DNA from: a virus
DNA: 61,608 bases
IMG/VR virus record: IMGVR_UViG_3300025120_000048
Span: 1-61,608 of that record
Direction: 5' to 3' (one strand)
A program made the position numbers and the translations under genes. The notes under the pieces were generated by a model. It made no database searches. It was not told the origin of the DNA and was given only the letters and a program-made list of their open reading frames with translations. This document shows positions 51,987 to 57,664 of the stretch, one piece after another (position 1 is the first letter of the stretch; each line of letters opens with the position of its first letter).

Positions 51987-52176
51987 ATTTGTTGTAATGT
52001 TTAATTGTTTCCAAGCTTGCTTTATTAAACGCGCTTACTCTTTGTCTATACTTTTCATCAGTACAATACTTTTTCATAGCATACACATTTGTTTGGCCAT
52101 GATCGGTACCATATTGTTTTTCAAAGTCTGCTATTTGTAATAGCTTTGCATCAATCATTTTTTTAGTTATATCCAT
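51976..52176 (-). CDS. Hypothetical helical protein, 66 aa
   Basis: 66 residues from the ATG at 52176 (M-D-I-T-K-K-M-I-D-A-K-L-L-Q-I-A-D-F-E-K-Q-Y-G). A longer reading from 52260 would run through element 3, so the shorter start is chosen: it is preceded by AAAATAAA and lies 22 bp after the element. Helical, with Y-R-Q-R-V-S-A-F-N-K. Unknown function. Confidence 0.55.
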   Translation of the reverse strand: MDITKKMIDAKLLQIADFEKQYGTDHGQTNVYAMKKYCTDEKYRQRVSAFNKASLETIKHYNKYGY

Positions 52177-52197
52177 TTTATTTTGTTTTACGTTTAT

Positions 52198-52228
52198 ATT
52201 ATCCAATTCAATCCGTGTTTGCTTCGTA
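52198..52228 (-). promoter_or_regulatory. 31-bp repeat element 3
   Basis: Plus text ATTATCCAATTCAATC then CGTGTTTGCTTCGTA. It overlaps the last codons (E-A-N-T-D-stop) of the upstream zinc-ribbon-like gene, and its minus-strand end is 22 bp before the 52176 start codon. Keeps length and spacing. Confidence 0.75.
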
Positions 52229-52369
52229 TAGGAATAAAGCTCCTTCGTGACATGCCCCACACATTCCTGTATTGTATTTATCTATTTCACCTAAAGGAGA
52301 TTCACCACAGCAATTTGATAACCATTGCCCATTTCTTTCTAATCCTAAGTAGATCATATTATTCATCAT
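52208..52369 (-). CDS. Small zinc-ribbon-like protein, 53 aa
   Basis: 53 residues: L-S-N-C-C-G-E-S-P-L-G-E-I-D-K-Y-N-T-G-M-C-G-A-C-H-E-G. The C-C and C-x2-C pairs with 16 residues between can hold zinc. The tail Y-E-A-N-T-D-stop is encoded by element 3. The start is at the doubled ATG (52369 or 52366). Such lone ribbons in phages may bind tRNA, DNA or host enzymes. Confidence 0.6.
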   Translation of the reverse strand: MMNNMIYLGLERNGQWLSNCCGESPLGEIDKYNTGMCGACHEGALFLYEANTD

Positions 52370-52370
52370 A

Positions 52371-52706
52371 TTAATTCCAAATTGTACTATCAGTTAAAAC
52401 TTTTTCCATCTCATTCCATTGGACCGTGTCATTAGATTCATTTAATGCATCCCACAAAGCATTGTATCCAGCTTGATGCCAATTGTTAGGTCTACCAAAA
52501 TCTAAATGTGTATCAAAAATATCGTAGTTTAATTCGTCACAATATTCTTTGCATTCATAAGTGTTAGTTGTTTTGTTGTCAATCCATTCAGTTTTTAAAG
52601 TATCTAAATCATTAGATTCGTTTATTTCTCCTTGATGAAATGCATACCATGCATCATCTGAAAATTCCTGGGCTATCTCGTCTATTTTATAATTTGAATT
52701 GTGCAT
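52371..52706 (-). CDS. Acidic hypothetical protein, 111 aa
   Basis: 111 residues, Asn/Asp/Glu/Trp-rich: F-S-D-D-A-W-Y-A-F-H-Q-G-E-I-N-E-S-N-D and F-G-R-P-N-N-W-H-Q-A-G-Y-N-A-L-W-D. Strong negative charge and several Trp recall anti-restriction or DNA-mimic type early proteins, but this is speculative. It begins 12 bases after the preceding stop. Confidence 0.5.
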   Translation of the reverse strand: MHNSNYKIDEIAQEFSDDAWYAFHQGEINESNDLDTLKTEWIDNKTTNTYECKEYCDELNYDIFDTHLDFGRPNNWHQAGYNALWDALNESNDTVQWNEMEKVLTDSTIWN

Positions 52707-52718
52707 TTTATTTTGGTT

Positions 52719-52934
52719 TTATTTGTTATATAATATGTCTGCTAATGTTTCACCAATTTCAGAAAAGTATTGGGCTTTGCCTATCATTTCTAGCATTGCT
52801 TCACTTTCCATTTTGGAGAGGTCATTGCCATCTTCATCTTTGCCATTAGTATTTATTAATTGCTCTGCGTAGTCTATACAATCTTGCAAATCTAAGTTTG
52901 TATTGTGAAATCTACAGTGGGTCATATTGCTCAT
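52719..52934 (-). CDS. Hypothetical protein, 71 aa
   Basis: 71 residues: H-C-R-F-H-N-T-N-L-D-L-Q-D-C-I-D-Y-A-E-Q-L-I then L-S-K-M-E-S-E-A-M-L-E-M-I-G-K-A-Q-Y-F. The first half resembles short phage proteins 'CRFxNTxxDLxDC' that I recall from T4-like early regions. Helical; function unknown. Confidence 0.6.
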   Translation of the reverse strand: MSNMTHCRFHNTNLDLQDCIDYAEQLINTNGKDEDGNDLSKMESEAMLEMIGKAQYFSEIGETLADILYNK

Positions 52935-52953
52935 CTTTCTTTGGTTTTAAGGT

Positions 52954-53133
52954 TTATATGGTTTTATATTTTTGTATTAATTTAGTAATGTCTTTTAAGT
53001 TTGAGAAGTGATAATGGTATATAACTTCATCTTTGTAATTAAGTACTGTGAAATCATACATTTTAAATTCAGGTGCATAAGCAATTTGAAAAAATGTTTG
53101 TGATTTTGGATTGTTATTAAAATATTTAGACAT
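52954..53133 (-). CDS. Hypothetical protein, 59 aa
   Basis: 59 residues from M-S-K-Y-F-N-N-N at 53133; an in-frame ATG at 53154 also exists but lies close to element 4 and in a position that the equivalent copy 3 leaves untranslated. F-F-Q-I-A-Y-A-P-E-F-K-M-Y-D-F-T-V-L is beta-like, with an H-Y-H-F-S-N-L-K-D helix. Unknown function. Confidence 0.5.
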   Translation of the reverse strand: MSKYFNNNPKSQTFFQIAYAPEFKMYDFTVLNYKDEVIYHYHFSNLKDITKLIQKYKTI

Positions 53134-53158
53134 TTTATTTGTTTTTATGTTCATTTAT

Positions 53159-53189
53159 ATTATCCAATTCAACACGTGTTTACTCCGTG
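53159..53189 (-). promoter_or_regulatory. 31-bp repeat element 4
   Basis: Plus text ATTATCCAATTCAAC then ACGTGTTTACTCCGTG. Its minus-strand downstream gene is the 52954 one, 25 bp from its chosen start. With flanking AAC/GTT it also forms a 6-bp hairpin (AACACG/CGTGTT). Spacing matches the other copies. Confidence 0.75.
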
Positions 53190-53417
53190 TTTTTACACTT
53201 CCGTCAACAGACATAAAAAAATATCCCTAATTTAATGCTAAATAACTCTTAAAGCATTGAAATAAATAAACTTATTAAAATCCTCTTTATCTCCCAAAAG
53301 GGGGTAAAATATTTGTATTGTAACAAAGTGTTGTATATGTAACACTTTATGTGTATTTATATAATACCAATTATATGTGACATTAGGTAGTTATATATAT
53401 ATAATAACAGGCTATTG
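53190..53417. other. Non-coding control region with dyad B
   Basis: About 230 bases with no convincing gene on either strand: AT-rich, with a CCCAAAAGGGGG palindrome near 53285, TGTAAC repeats near 53320-53345 and the dyad B at its end. Plausible for a promoter/operator block or replication origin, but no DnaA-box set is clear. Confidence 0.5.
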
Positions 53418-53420
53418 TCA
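53378..53420 (+). promoter_or_regulatory. 43-bp dyad element, copy B
   Basis: TGACATTAG (53378-53386) and CTATTGTCA (53412-53420) flank GTAGTTATATATATATAATA-type AT core. Exactly 43 bp, as copy A. Its right half-site contains the stop codon of the 53418-53582 gene. Orientation is ambiguous because it is near-palindromic. Confidence 0.75.
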
Positions 53421-53582
53421 CACTACAATATAAGTTTCTTTAGCTTCTTTTCTTAATTTATACAAGAGGTCTAATTCTTCTTTGAATGAATCCATATCTT
53501 TTGTAAAATTATTTGTACCGTTTGAAATATAAACAAACAATGCTTCTATTAAAATTCCTTCTTCTTTGTTATTAATTTTCAT
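53418..53582 (-). CDS. Hypothetical protein, 54 aa
   Basis: 54 residues, acidic helix (I-N-N-K-E-E-G-I-L-I-E-A-L-F-V-Y-I) and K-E-E-L-D-L-L-Y-K-L-R-K-E-A. Similar in style to the 54113 gene (short peptide, 'I-N-N-K' start, 'D-x-x-x-L-L' helix), suggesting paralogy. Preceded by element 5; ends inside dyad B. Confidence 0.55.
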   Translation of the reverse strand: MKINNKEEGILIEALFVYISNGTNNFTKDMDSFKEELDLLYKLRKEAKETYIVV

Positions 53583-53599
53583 AAGTGTATATTTATTTT

Positions 53600-53630
53600 A
53601 TTATCCAACTAAGCACGTGTTTGCTCCGTA
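53600..53630 (-). promoter_or_regulatory. 31-bp repeat element 5
   Basis: Plus text ATTATCCAACTAAGC then ACGTGTTTGCTCCGTA. It sits 17 bp before the 53582 start codon. Immediately beyond it on the plus strand is a terminator hairpin for the upstream gene. Confidence 0.75.
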
Positions 53631-53638
53631 TGGGCTTT

Positions 53639-53672
53639 AAAAAAAAACCTCAACTAAGGGAGAGGTTTTTAT
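53639..53672 (-). terminator. Terminator between small cassettes
   Basis: On the minus strand, AAAACCTC then a short loop then GAGGTTTT, followed by a run of about nine T. Stem 53644-53651/53662-53669. It lies after the 53686 gene and before element 5. T-runs on both sides make it bidirectional. Confidence 0.75.
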
Positions 53673-53685
53673 TTTTTAATTTAAT

Positions 53686-53883
53686 TTATTTTGTAAAATC
53701 GTAGATTCTTAAATACCATTCTTCTATATTTTCATTATATTTCATTTCACAATTTTCTTTAACTATTACATTTTCCATTATTATTTTTTCATTAAAGATT
53801 TGTTCTTTTGTACCATAATAATCTGTTTTAAAGATTTTATTTAATTCTTCTTTAACTAAACTATTTAATATTTGTGAATTCAT
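53686..53883 (-). CDS. Hypothetical helical protein, 65 aa
   Basis: 65 residues: N-S-Q-I-L-N-S-L-V-K-E-E-L-N-K-I-F-K-T-D-Y then I-E-E-W-Y-L-R-I-Y-D-F-T-K. An ATG 27 bp after element 6 and a terminator after its stop make it a single-gene unit. Unknown function. Confidence 0.55.
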   Translation of the reverse strand: MNSQILNSLVKEELNKIFKTDYYGTKEQIFNEKIIMENVIVKENCEMKYNENIEEWYLRIYDFTK

Positions 53884-53909
53884 ATTTATATTTTTAAAGT
53901 TATAATTAT

Positions 53910-53940
53910 ATTATCCAAGTTAGGACGTGTTTGCTTCGTG
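53910..53940 (-). promoter_or_regulatory. 31-bp repeat element 6
   Basis: Plus text ATTATCCAAGTTAGG then ACGTGTTTGCTTCGTG, the closest to the consensus. Followed on the minus strand by a 26-bp leader and the 53883 start codon. Confidence 0.8.
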
Positions 53941-53948
53941 CTTGATAT

Positions 53949-53976
53949 AAAAAAACCTCAACACAATGTGAGGTTT
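53949..53976 (-). terminator. Terminator between small cassettes
   Basis: AAACCTCA (53953-53960) pairs with TGAGGTTT (53969-53976), an 8-bp perfect stem with an 8-base loop; the minus-strand transcript continues into TTTTTTT. It lies right after the 53985-54116 gene stop and before element 6. Confidence 0.8.
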
Positions 53977-53984
53977 AATTTATT

Positions 53985-54116
53985 TTATTTTATAATTTCC
54001 CAATCAGAATTTTCAAATTGATAACTGAACTCACTATCCCAGAGCATTTCTTCCATTACTTTATTTATTTCTTTTTCACTTAAATGTGTTTCTAATGTAA
54101 TTTTAATATTTCTCAT
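53985..54116 (-). CDS. Hypothetical protein, 43 aa
   Basis: 43 residues: I-K-I-T-L-E-T-H-L-S-E-K-E-I-N-K-V-M-E-E-M-L-W-D-S-E-F-S-Y. Overlaps the preceding stop (ATGA), so likely made together with the 54113 peptide. Beta strand then helix; possible host-factor binder. Unknown. Confidence 0.5.
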   Translation of the reverse strand: MRNIKITLETHLSEKEINKVMEEMLWDSEFSYQFENSDWEIIK

Positions 54117-54256
54117 ATTTTTATTCTTAGTAAATTTAACAATTCAATATCTTCCTTATAATCTTCCATATCAACAGAAAAATCATCTGTTAAATGCTCA
54201 AGGGAAAAATGTAAATGCTCAAGTAAAAGTAATCTTTGTTTATTATTAATAGTCAT
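54113..54256 (-). CDS. Hypothetical protein, 47 aa
   Basis: 47 residues: T-I-N-N-K-Q-R-L-L-L-L-E-H-L-H-F-S-L-E-H-L-T-D-D-F-S. Helical, with a D-M-E-D-Y-K-E-D-I-E-L-L-N-L end like that of the 53418 gene. Preceded by element 7. Unknown. Confidence 0.5.
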   Translation of the reverse strand: MTINNKQRLLLLEHLHFSLEHLTDDFSVDMEDYKEDIELLNLLRIKI

Positions 54257-54282
54257 AATGTATAGTTTTAAGTTATAAATTT

Positions 54283-54313
54283 ATTATCCAAATCAGGACG
54301 TGTTTGCCCCGTG
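54283..54313 (-). promoter_or_regulatory. 31-bp repeat element 7
   Basis: Plus text ATTATCCAAATCAGG then ACGTGTTTGCCCCGTG, with CCCC in place of CTTC. Minus-strand end is 26 bp before the 54256 start codon. On the other side it joins a GC-rich structured segment. Confidence 0.75.
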
Positions 54314-54377
54314 TTCGGTCGACCTCGAGTCGGGCTCGAAGTGCGGGATGAGGTTGGCTCGCGGTATCGTGCGAGGT
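54308..54377 (-). terminator. GC-rich structured segment between cassettes
   Basis: About 70 bases of high G+C in an AT-rich genome, between the 54378 stop and element 7. It contains several inverted repeats: GACCTCG with CGAGGTC (long range), CTCGC-GGTATCGT-GCGAG, and CGAC-CTCGA-GTCG. It replaces the simple T-rich hairpins found at the two neighbouring cassettes, so it may be a structured terminator or small RNA. Confidence 0.5.
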
Positions 54378-54551
54378 CTACCAGGTAGGCCCTGGATCGG
54401 GATTTATCGGGCAGCATAATCCTAGGCTAAGAAGAGTTTCAATTCTATCTTCTAAATAGTCTAGATCCTTTATTTCTTTACTAGTTAAATTATCCATTTC
54501 TATAACAGCATTAATTATTTCTCTGTTGTACTTTTCTATTAGCTTTCGCAT
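54378..54551 (-). CDS. Hypothetical protein, 57 aa, with GC-rich tail
   Basis: 57 residues: M-R-K-L-I-E-K-Y-N-R-E-I-I-N-A-V-I-E-M-D then helices, and an odd final C-C-P-I-N-P-D-P-G-P-T-W. The last 12 codons are GC-rich and unlike the rest, joining the structured segment downstream. This suggests insertion or replacement of the 3' end. Unknown function. Confidence 0.5.
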   Translation of the reverse strand: MRKLIEKYNREIINAVIEMDNLTSKEIKDLDYLEDRIETLLSLGLCCPINPDPGPTW

Positions 54552-54577
54552 AATTTATATTTTTAGATTATAACATT

Positions 54578-54608
54578 ATTATCCAGATCAAGACGTATCT
54601 GCTCCGTA
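54578..54608 (-). promoter_or_regulatory. 31-bp repeat element 8
   Basis: Plus text ATTATCCAGATCAAG then ACGTATCTGCTCCGTA. Its minus-strand end is 26 bp before the 54551 start codon. Flanked by the second GC-rich segment. Confidence 0.75.
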
Positions 54609-54650
54609 CCTGGTTAGCTCTCGGGCTCGCAGTACCGGGTGAGGTTAAGC
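54609..54650 (-). terminator. Second GC-rich segment, related to 54308-54377
   Basis: Shares TCGGGCTCG and GGTGAGGTT-type blocks (GGGCTCG-x-AGT...GGGTGAGGTT) with the first GC-rich segment, and lies in the same place between a stop codon and a 31-bp element. Inverted GGTAC/GTACC pairs are visible. It probably acts like the T-rich terminators of the other cassettes. Confidence 0.5.
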
Positions 54651-54803
54651 CAAATAGCAAATTAGATTGACCGCGCGAGGTGTTACCGGTCCCTCCAGCA
54701 CTTCCTCCAATGCTTGTTGGAAATCTTCTAATTCAATGGTTCCATTTTTGTAACATTCAACATGGAACAATACTTCTTTTTTAATAGTTTCAATTGAGTT
54801 CAT
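54645..54803 (-). CDS. Hypothetical protein, 52 aa
   Basis: 52 residues: I-E-T-I-K-K-E-V-L-F-H-V-E-C-Y-K-N-G-T-I-E-L-E-D-F-Q-Q-A-L then a GC-rich end (L-E-G-P-V-T-P-R-A-V). First gene of the minus-strand array. Preceded by element 9. The tail composition differs from the rest. Unknown function. Confidence 0.5.
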   Translation of the reverse strand: MNSIETIKKEVLFHVECYKNGTIELEDFQQALEEVLEGPVTPRAVNLICYLA

Positions 54804-54826
54804 ATGTAAAAATTTAATTCAAATAT

Positions 54827-54857
54827 ATTATCCAAATTAGTACGTGTTTCCCCCGTA
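54827..54857 (-). promoter_or_regulatory. 31-bp repeat element 9
   Basis: Plus text ATTATCCAAATTAGT then ACGTGTTTCCCCCGTA. It opens the minus-strand array, 23 bp before the 54803 start codon. The Cs replacing GCTT make it the most divergent copy in the upstream block. Confidence 0.75.
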
Positions 54858-55135
54858 AAAAGTCAAATACTTATACAAAATTTTAACAAAAGTCAAAACA
54901 TTTTTCCTAAAGCTCGAAAACATTGGGGAGGTGGGTAAAATCAAAATAACTTTTCAAAAATTTCTTTGTTAAAAAAATAAAGCGTAGCCCCCACATTATA
55001 TATTTGTAACGTACTTTTTCCATTCAGGTGACGTTAGGCTATTATATATAAGAGTAACCCCCTATTGTCGCATAAAGGGGTGTAAATTTTAAATTTTCCA
55101 TGTAAATATATTTATTATAATAAAGAGAAAGAACA
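54858..55135. other. Divergent control region, non-coding
   Basis: About 280 bases without a gene between the first minus-strand gene and the plus-strand fibre operon. It holds poly-A/T stretches, a GGGGAGGTGGGTAAA patch near 54925, TGTAAC near 55005 and dyad C. It is the natural place for opposing promoters and perhaps the origin. Confidence 0.55.
55029..55070 (+). promoter_or_regulatory. Dyad element, copy C
   Basis: TGACGTTAG (55029-55037) and CTATTGTCG (55062-55070) around GGCTATTATATATAAGAG. One base shorter than copies A and B, with both half-sites carrying one G change. It faces the plus-strand fibre operon that starts at 55136, about 65 bp away. Confidence 0.75.
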
Positions 55136-55231
55136 ATGGCAGTTTATTTAGGTGATGAAACCGTAGCGACCCTATATTTAGGAGACGAAGCAGTGGCCAA
55201 TATCTACTTAGGCACTGAGACTGTACTATAA
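55136..55231 (+). CDS. 31-aa peptide with YLGDExV repeats
   Basis: Three tandem copies of a V/L/I-Y-L-G-(D/T)-E-(T/A)-V unit make up almost the whole peptide (M-A-V-Y-L-G-D-E-T-V-A-T-L-Y-L-G-D-E-A-V). The same unit begins the 2100 gene (A-I-Y-L-G-A-T-E). It is the first gene of the fibre operon, with a purine-rich AAAGAGAAAGAACA leader. Possibly a short beta-helix-like or capping peptide for fibres. Confidence 0.6.
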   Translation: MAVYLGDETVATLYLGDEAVANIYLGTETVL

Positions 55232-55249
55232 TCAACAAAATTTTATTTC

Positions 55250-57637
55250 ATGGCAATAATTTATAGCTATCCTAACCAGACGAATCCTGTGGCAACTGAC
55301 CTATTATTGGGTACAGATGCAGATGGCAAGAATAATGTAACAAAAAACTTTACAATACAGAGTATTATTGACCTTGTGAACCCAAGTGTTCCAGGTGGTG
55401 GTACCGTTACTAATATATTGACTACTGGAGACACCTTTGTTTCCTTATCGGGTGGCCCTATTACTACAACTGGGACGATTACTGCTGGACTTACTGCAGG
55501 TGGAGCCCCTTCTGCTACTACATTCCTTCGTGGTGACAATACTTGGGCAGCTGTAAACGCAGATAACACTACATACGTAATTAGAAGCACTCAAAGTGGT
55601 GCAAATGCAAACATATTACTCACCGGGTCTGATTTATTGCAGACAACAGTGAGTCTACAGCCAGGACCGTTCATTACATTAACTGATGACGGATTTAATG
55701 GTATAGAAATTTCTGCGGCAAACGTGCCGTTGGGGACAGTAACGAGTGTGGAACCTGGTAAAGGACTTGCAATGGAAACAGGGGTAGCTGAGGTTAACCC
55801 TGAGTTGCAGGTCGAACCTAATGGCCCTAATAATTATATAAGAGTATTTGATACACCTACTACTCCTACTCAAACTGACTTCATTCCTTTTAATCAAGTA
55901 TCATCTGGTAATGTAAAATCAACATCTTTTAGTACAATACCAATAGATGCAGTAGATTTAATAAAAGCATATATAGATACAGGTGATGATGGTGATGTAA
56001 GAAACAATACTGATACATTTACAACTACAGGTGTAGTTAATCAGGTTGTAAGTTTAACTTCGGCTGAATATACAGCTATAGGGACTAAGGACCCTAATAC
56101 ATTATATGTAGTTATAGCATCTAACCCTAGTTTTACTGTTACTCAAAGCTTAATTAATAATATTACAGGTGGTACTGCAGGTGTGGACTACGTATTATCA
56201 GGCCCGGCTGACGGAGCAACACAAGTTGGTGTAGCCGGAACGCCTTATGCGTTTACAGTTACTGCTAGTCCTGCTAGTGGAAAATATTTTTCGAGCGCCT
56301 TCGCCGCTACTAATCCTTCGGGGGCTATATCAGCAGATGCTACAGTCACAAACACATTGACAGGTACGATTGCTGCCATACCGGCTGGCACGTGTACGGC
56401 TACTGCAGTAATTACAAATAATATATCAGGTGGTGGTAATGGATCGGTGAGTGTAACTCCTGGAACAGATGGAGGAACATGTCCTCACACATATTCATTT
56501 ACAGCATCCGCATCTGCTAATTCAGGATTTGCATTTACATCTGGTCCGTTTTTTAACGGATCGGCGAGCGGAACAATCACAGGTACAGCTACAGGTAATC
56601 AAAATGTACCAATATCAGTTACTGGAACTATTGCAGCATCAACAGCCCCGCAGTGTACAGTAACACTAAATGTAGATACAAGTGGAATAACAGGTACAGA
56701 ATTTACATTATCTGGCGATACCACAGGATCTACAAGATCTGGTAATTGTGGTGATGGTTATGCATTCTCAACACAGGCTATTGCAAATTCAGGATATGAA
56801 TGGGCATCAGGGCCTGTTGTAAATAATAATAGTGGTAATCTATCTAATACTACAGTAACTACAACTATAACAGGAGTAATACAGGTATCAACACCTTCAA
56901 CATGTGTTACGACATTAGCACTACAAAATGGTATTATAAACAATTCCGGTGTACAACCTTCAGTTGCTTATACAATAGGTGGTGATATAGCAGGGGCTAC
57001 AGATTCTAGTAACTGTCCAAATTCATATAGCTTTACTACAACAGTAACACCTAATAGTGGTTATCAGTTTACATCAGGACCAACAATAGTAAATGCGCAA
57101 GGAACTTCTAATACATCTGAAATAGTTTTAACAACTATAACAGGAACAGTTGAAGCAATAGCAACAAATATAACAATAACACCTTTACTTGATACTAGTG
57201 GTATAACTGGTACTCAATATAGCACATCCACTCCTGCAGCAGTAGTAGGATTGCCTCCTCAAAATTATAGTTTTACCCCAACAATTACAGCTAATGCCGG
57301 ATATGTATTTACTTCTGGACCTACATTTAATCCACCTCTTCCTGCAACAGGATCAGCAAGTGTAGATACAACAGTAACAATAACAGTTACAGGTACTGTA
57401 GCAACAACTCCGCCGCTAGGAACACAATTAATAAGATGTGATAATAGTACAACGACATGGTACACACCAACAACTAACATATCTTCAGGATTTACTTATT
57501 ATAGTGCTGGAGGAGTTTGTTACAGAAGTATGGGTAATACTTATAGTCTTACTGGATTAACTAGTGTTGGTACTGGTGGAACAGTTTACCCTCCTGGAGC
57601 GCCAGGAAATCCTTGTATTGGGGTTGGACCTTGTTAA
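55250..57637 (+). CDS. Tail-fibre protein with five beta-sandwich repeats
   Basis: 795 residues. The N-terminal 45 (M-A-I-I-Y-S-Y-P-N-Q-T-N-P) is shared with the next fibre and likely docks to the tail. About 80-110 has T-T-F-L-R-G-D-N-T-W-A. From about 280 to 720 come five units of about 85 residues, each with Y-(S/A)-F-T-x-T and N-S-G-(Y/F)-x-F-T-S-G-P and ending in T-(I/V)-T-G-T. The C-terminus has a Cys-containing tip (P-G-N-P-C-I-G-V-G-P-C). Probable host-receptor binding. Confidence 0.75.
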   Translation: MAIIYSYPNQTNPVATDLLLGTDADGKNNVTKNFTIQSIIDLVNPSVPGGGTVTNILTTGDTFVSLSGGPITTTGTITAGLTAGGAPSATTFLRGDNTWAAVNADNTTYVIRSTQSGANANILLTGSDLLQTTVSLQPGPFITLTDDGFNGIEISAANVPLGTVTSVEPGKGLAMETGVAEVNPELQVEPNGPNNYIRVFDTPTTPTQTDFIPFNQVSSGNVKSTSFSTIPIDAVDLIKAYIDTGDDGDVRNNTDTFTTTGVVNQVVSLTSAEYTAIGTKDPNTLYVVIASNPSFTVTQSLINNITGGTAGVDYVLSGPADGATQVGVAGTPYAFTVTASPASGKYFSSAFAATNPSGAISADATVTNTLTGTIAAIPAGTCTATAVITNNISGGGNGSVSVTPGTDGGTCPHTYSFTASASANSGFAFTSGPFFNGSASGTITGTATGNQNVPISVTGTIAASTAPQCTVTLNVDTSGITGTEFTLSGDTTGSTRSGNCGDGYAFSTQAIANSGYEWASGPVVNNNSGNLSNTTVTTTITGVIQVSTPSTCVTTLALQNGIINNSGVQPSVAYTIGGDIAGATDSSNCPNSYSFTTTVTPNSGYQFTSGPTIVNAQGTSNTSEIVLTTITGTVEAIATNITITPLLDTSGITGTQYSTSTPAAVVGLPPQNYSFTPTITANAGYVFTSGPTFNPPLPATGSASVDTTVTITVTGTVATTPPLGTQLIRCDNSTTTWYTPTTNISSGFTYYSAGGVCYRSMGNTYSLTGLTSVGTGGTVYPPGAPGNPCIGVGPC

Positions 57638-57664
57638 AATAATAAAAAAACAAAAAAATAAATA

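Noticed and set aside
54308-54400. tRNA gene in the GC-rich segment
   Set aside because: I tried both strands; no acceptor, D, anticodon and T arms line up, and the TTCGAG-like piece is not flanked by a T-stem.
50444-54857. CRISPR array
   Set aside because: The nine 31-bp repeats are 200-1200 bp apart and each precedes a gene; there are no uniform spacers and no cas genes.
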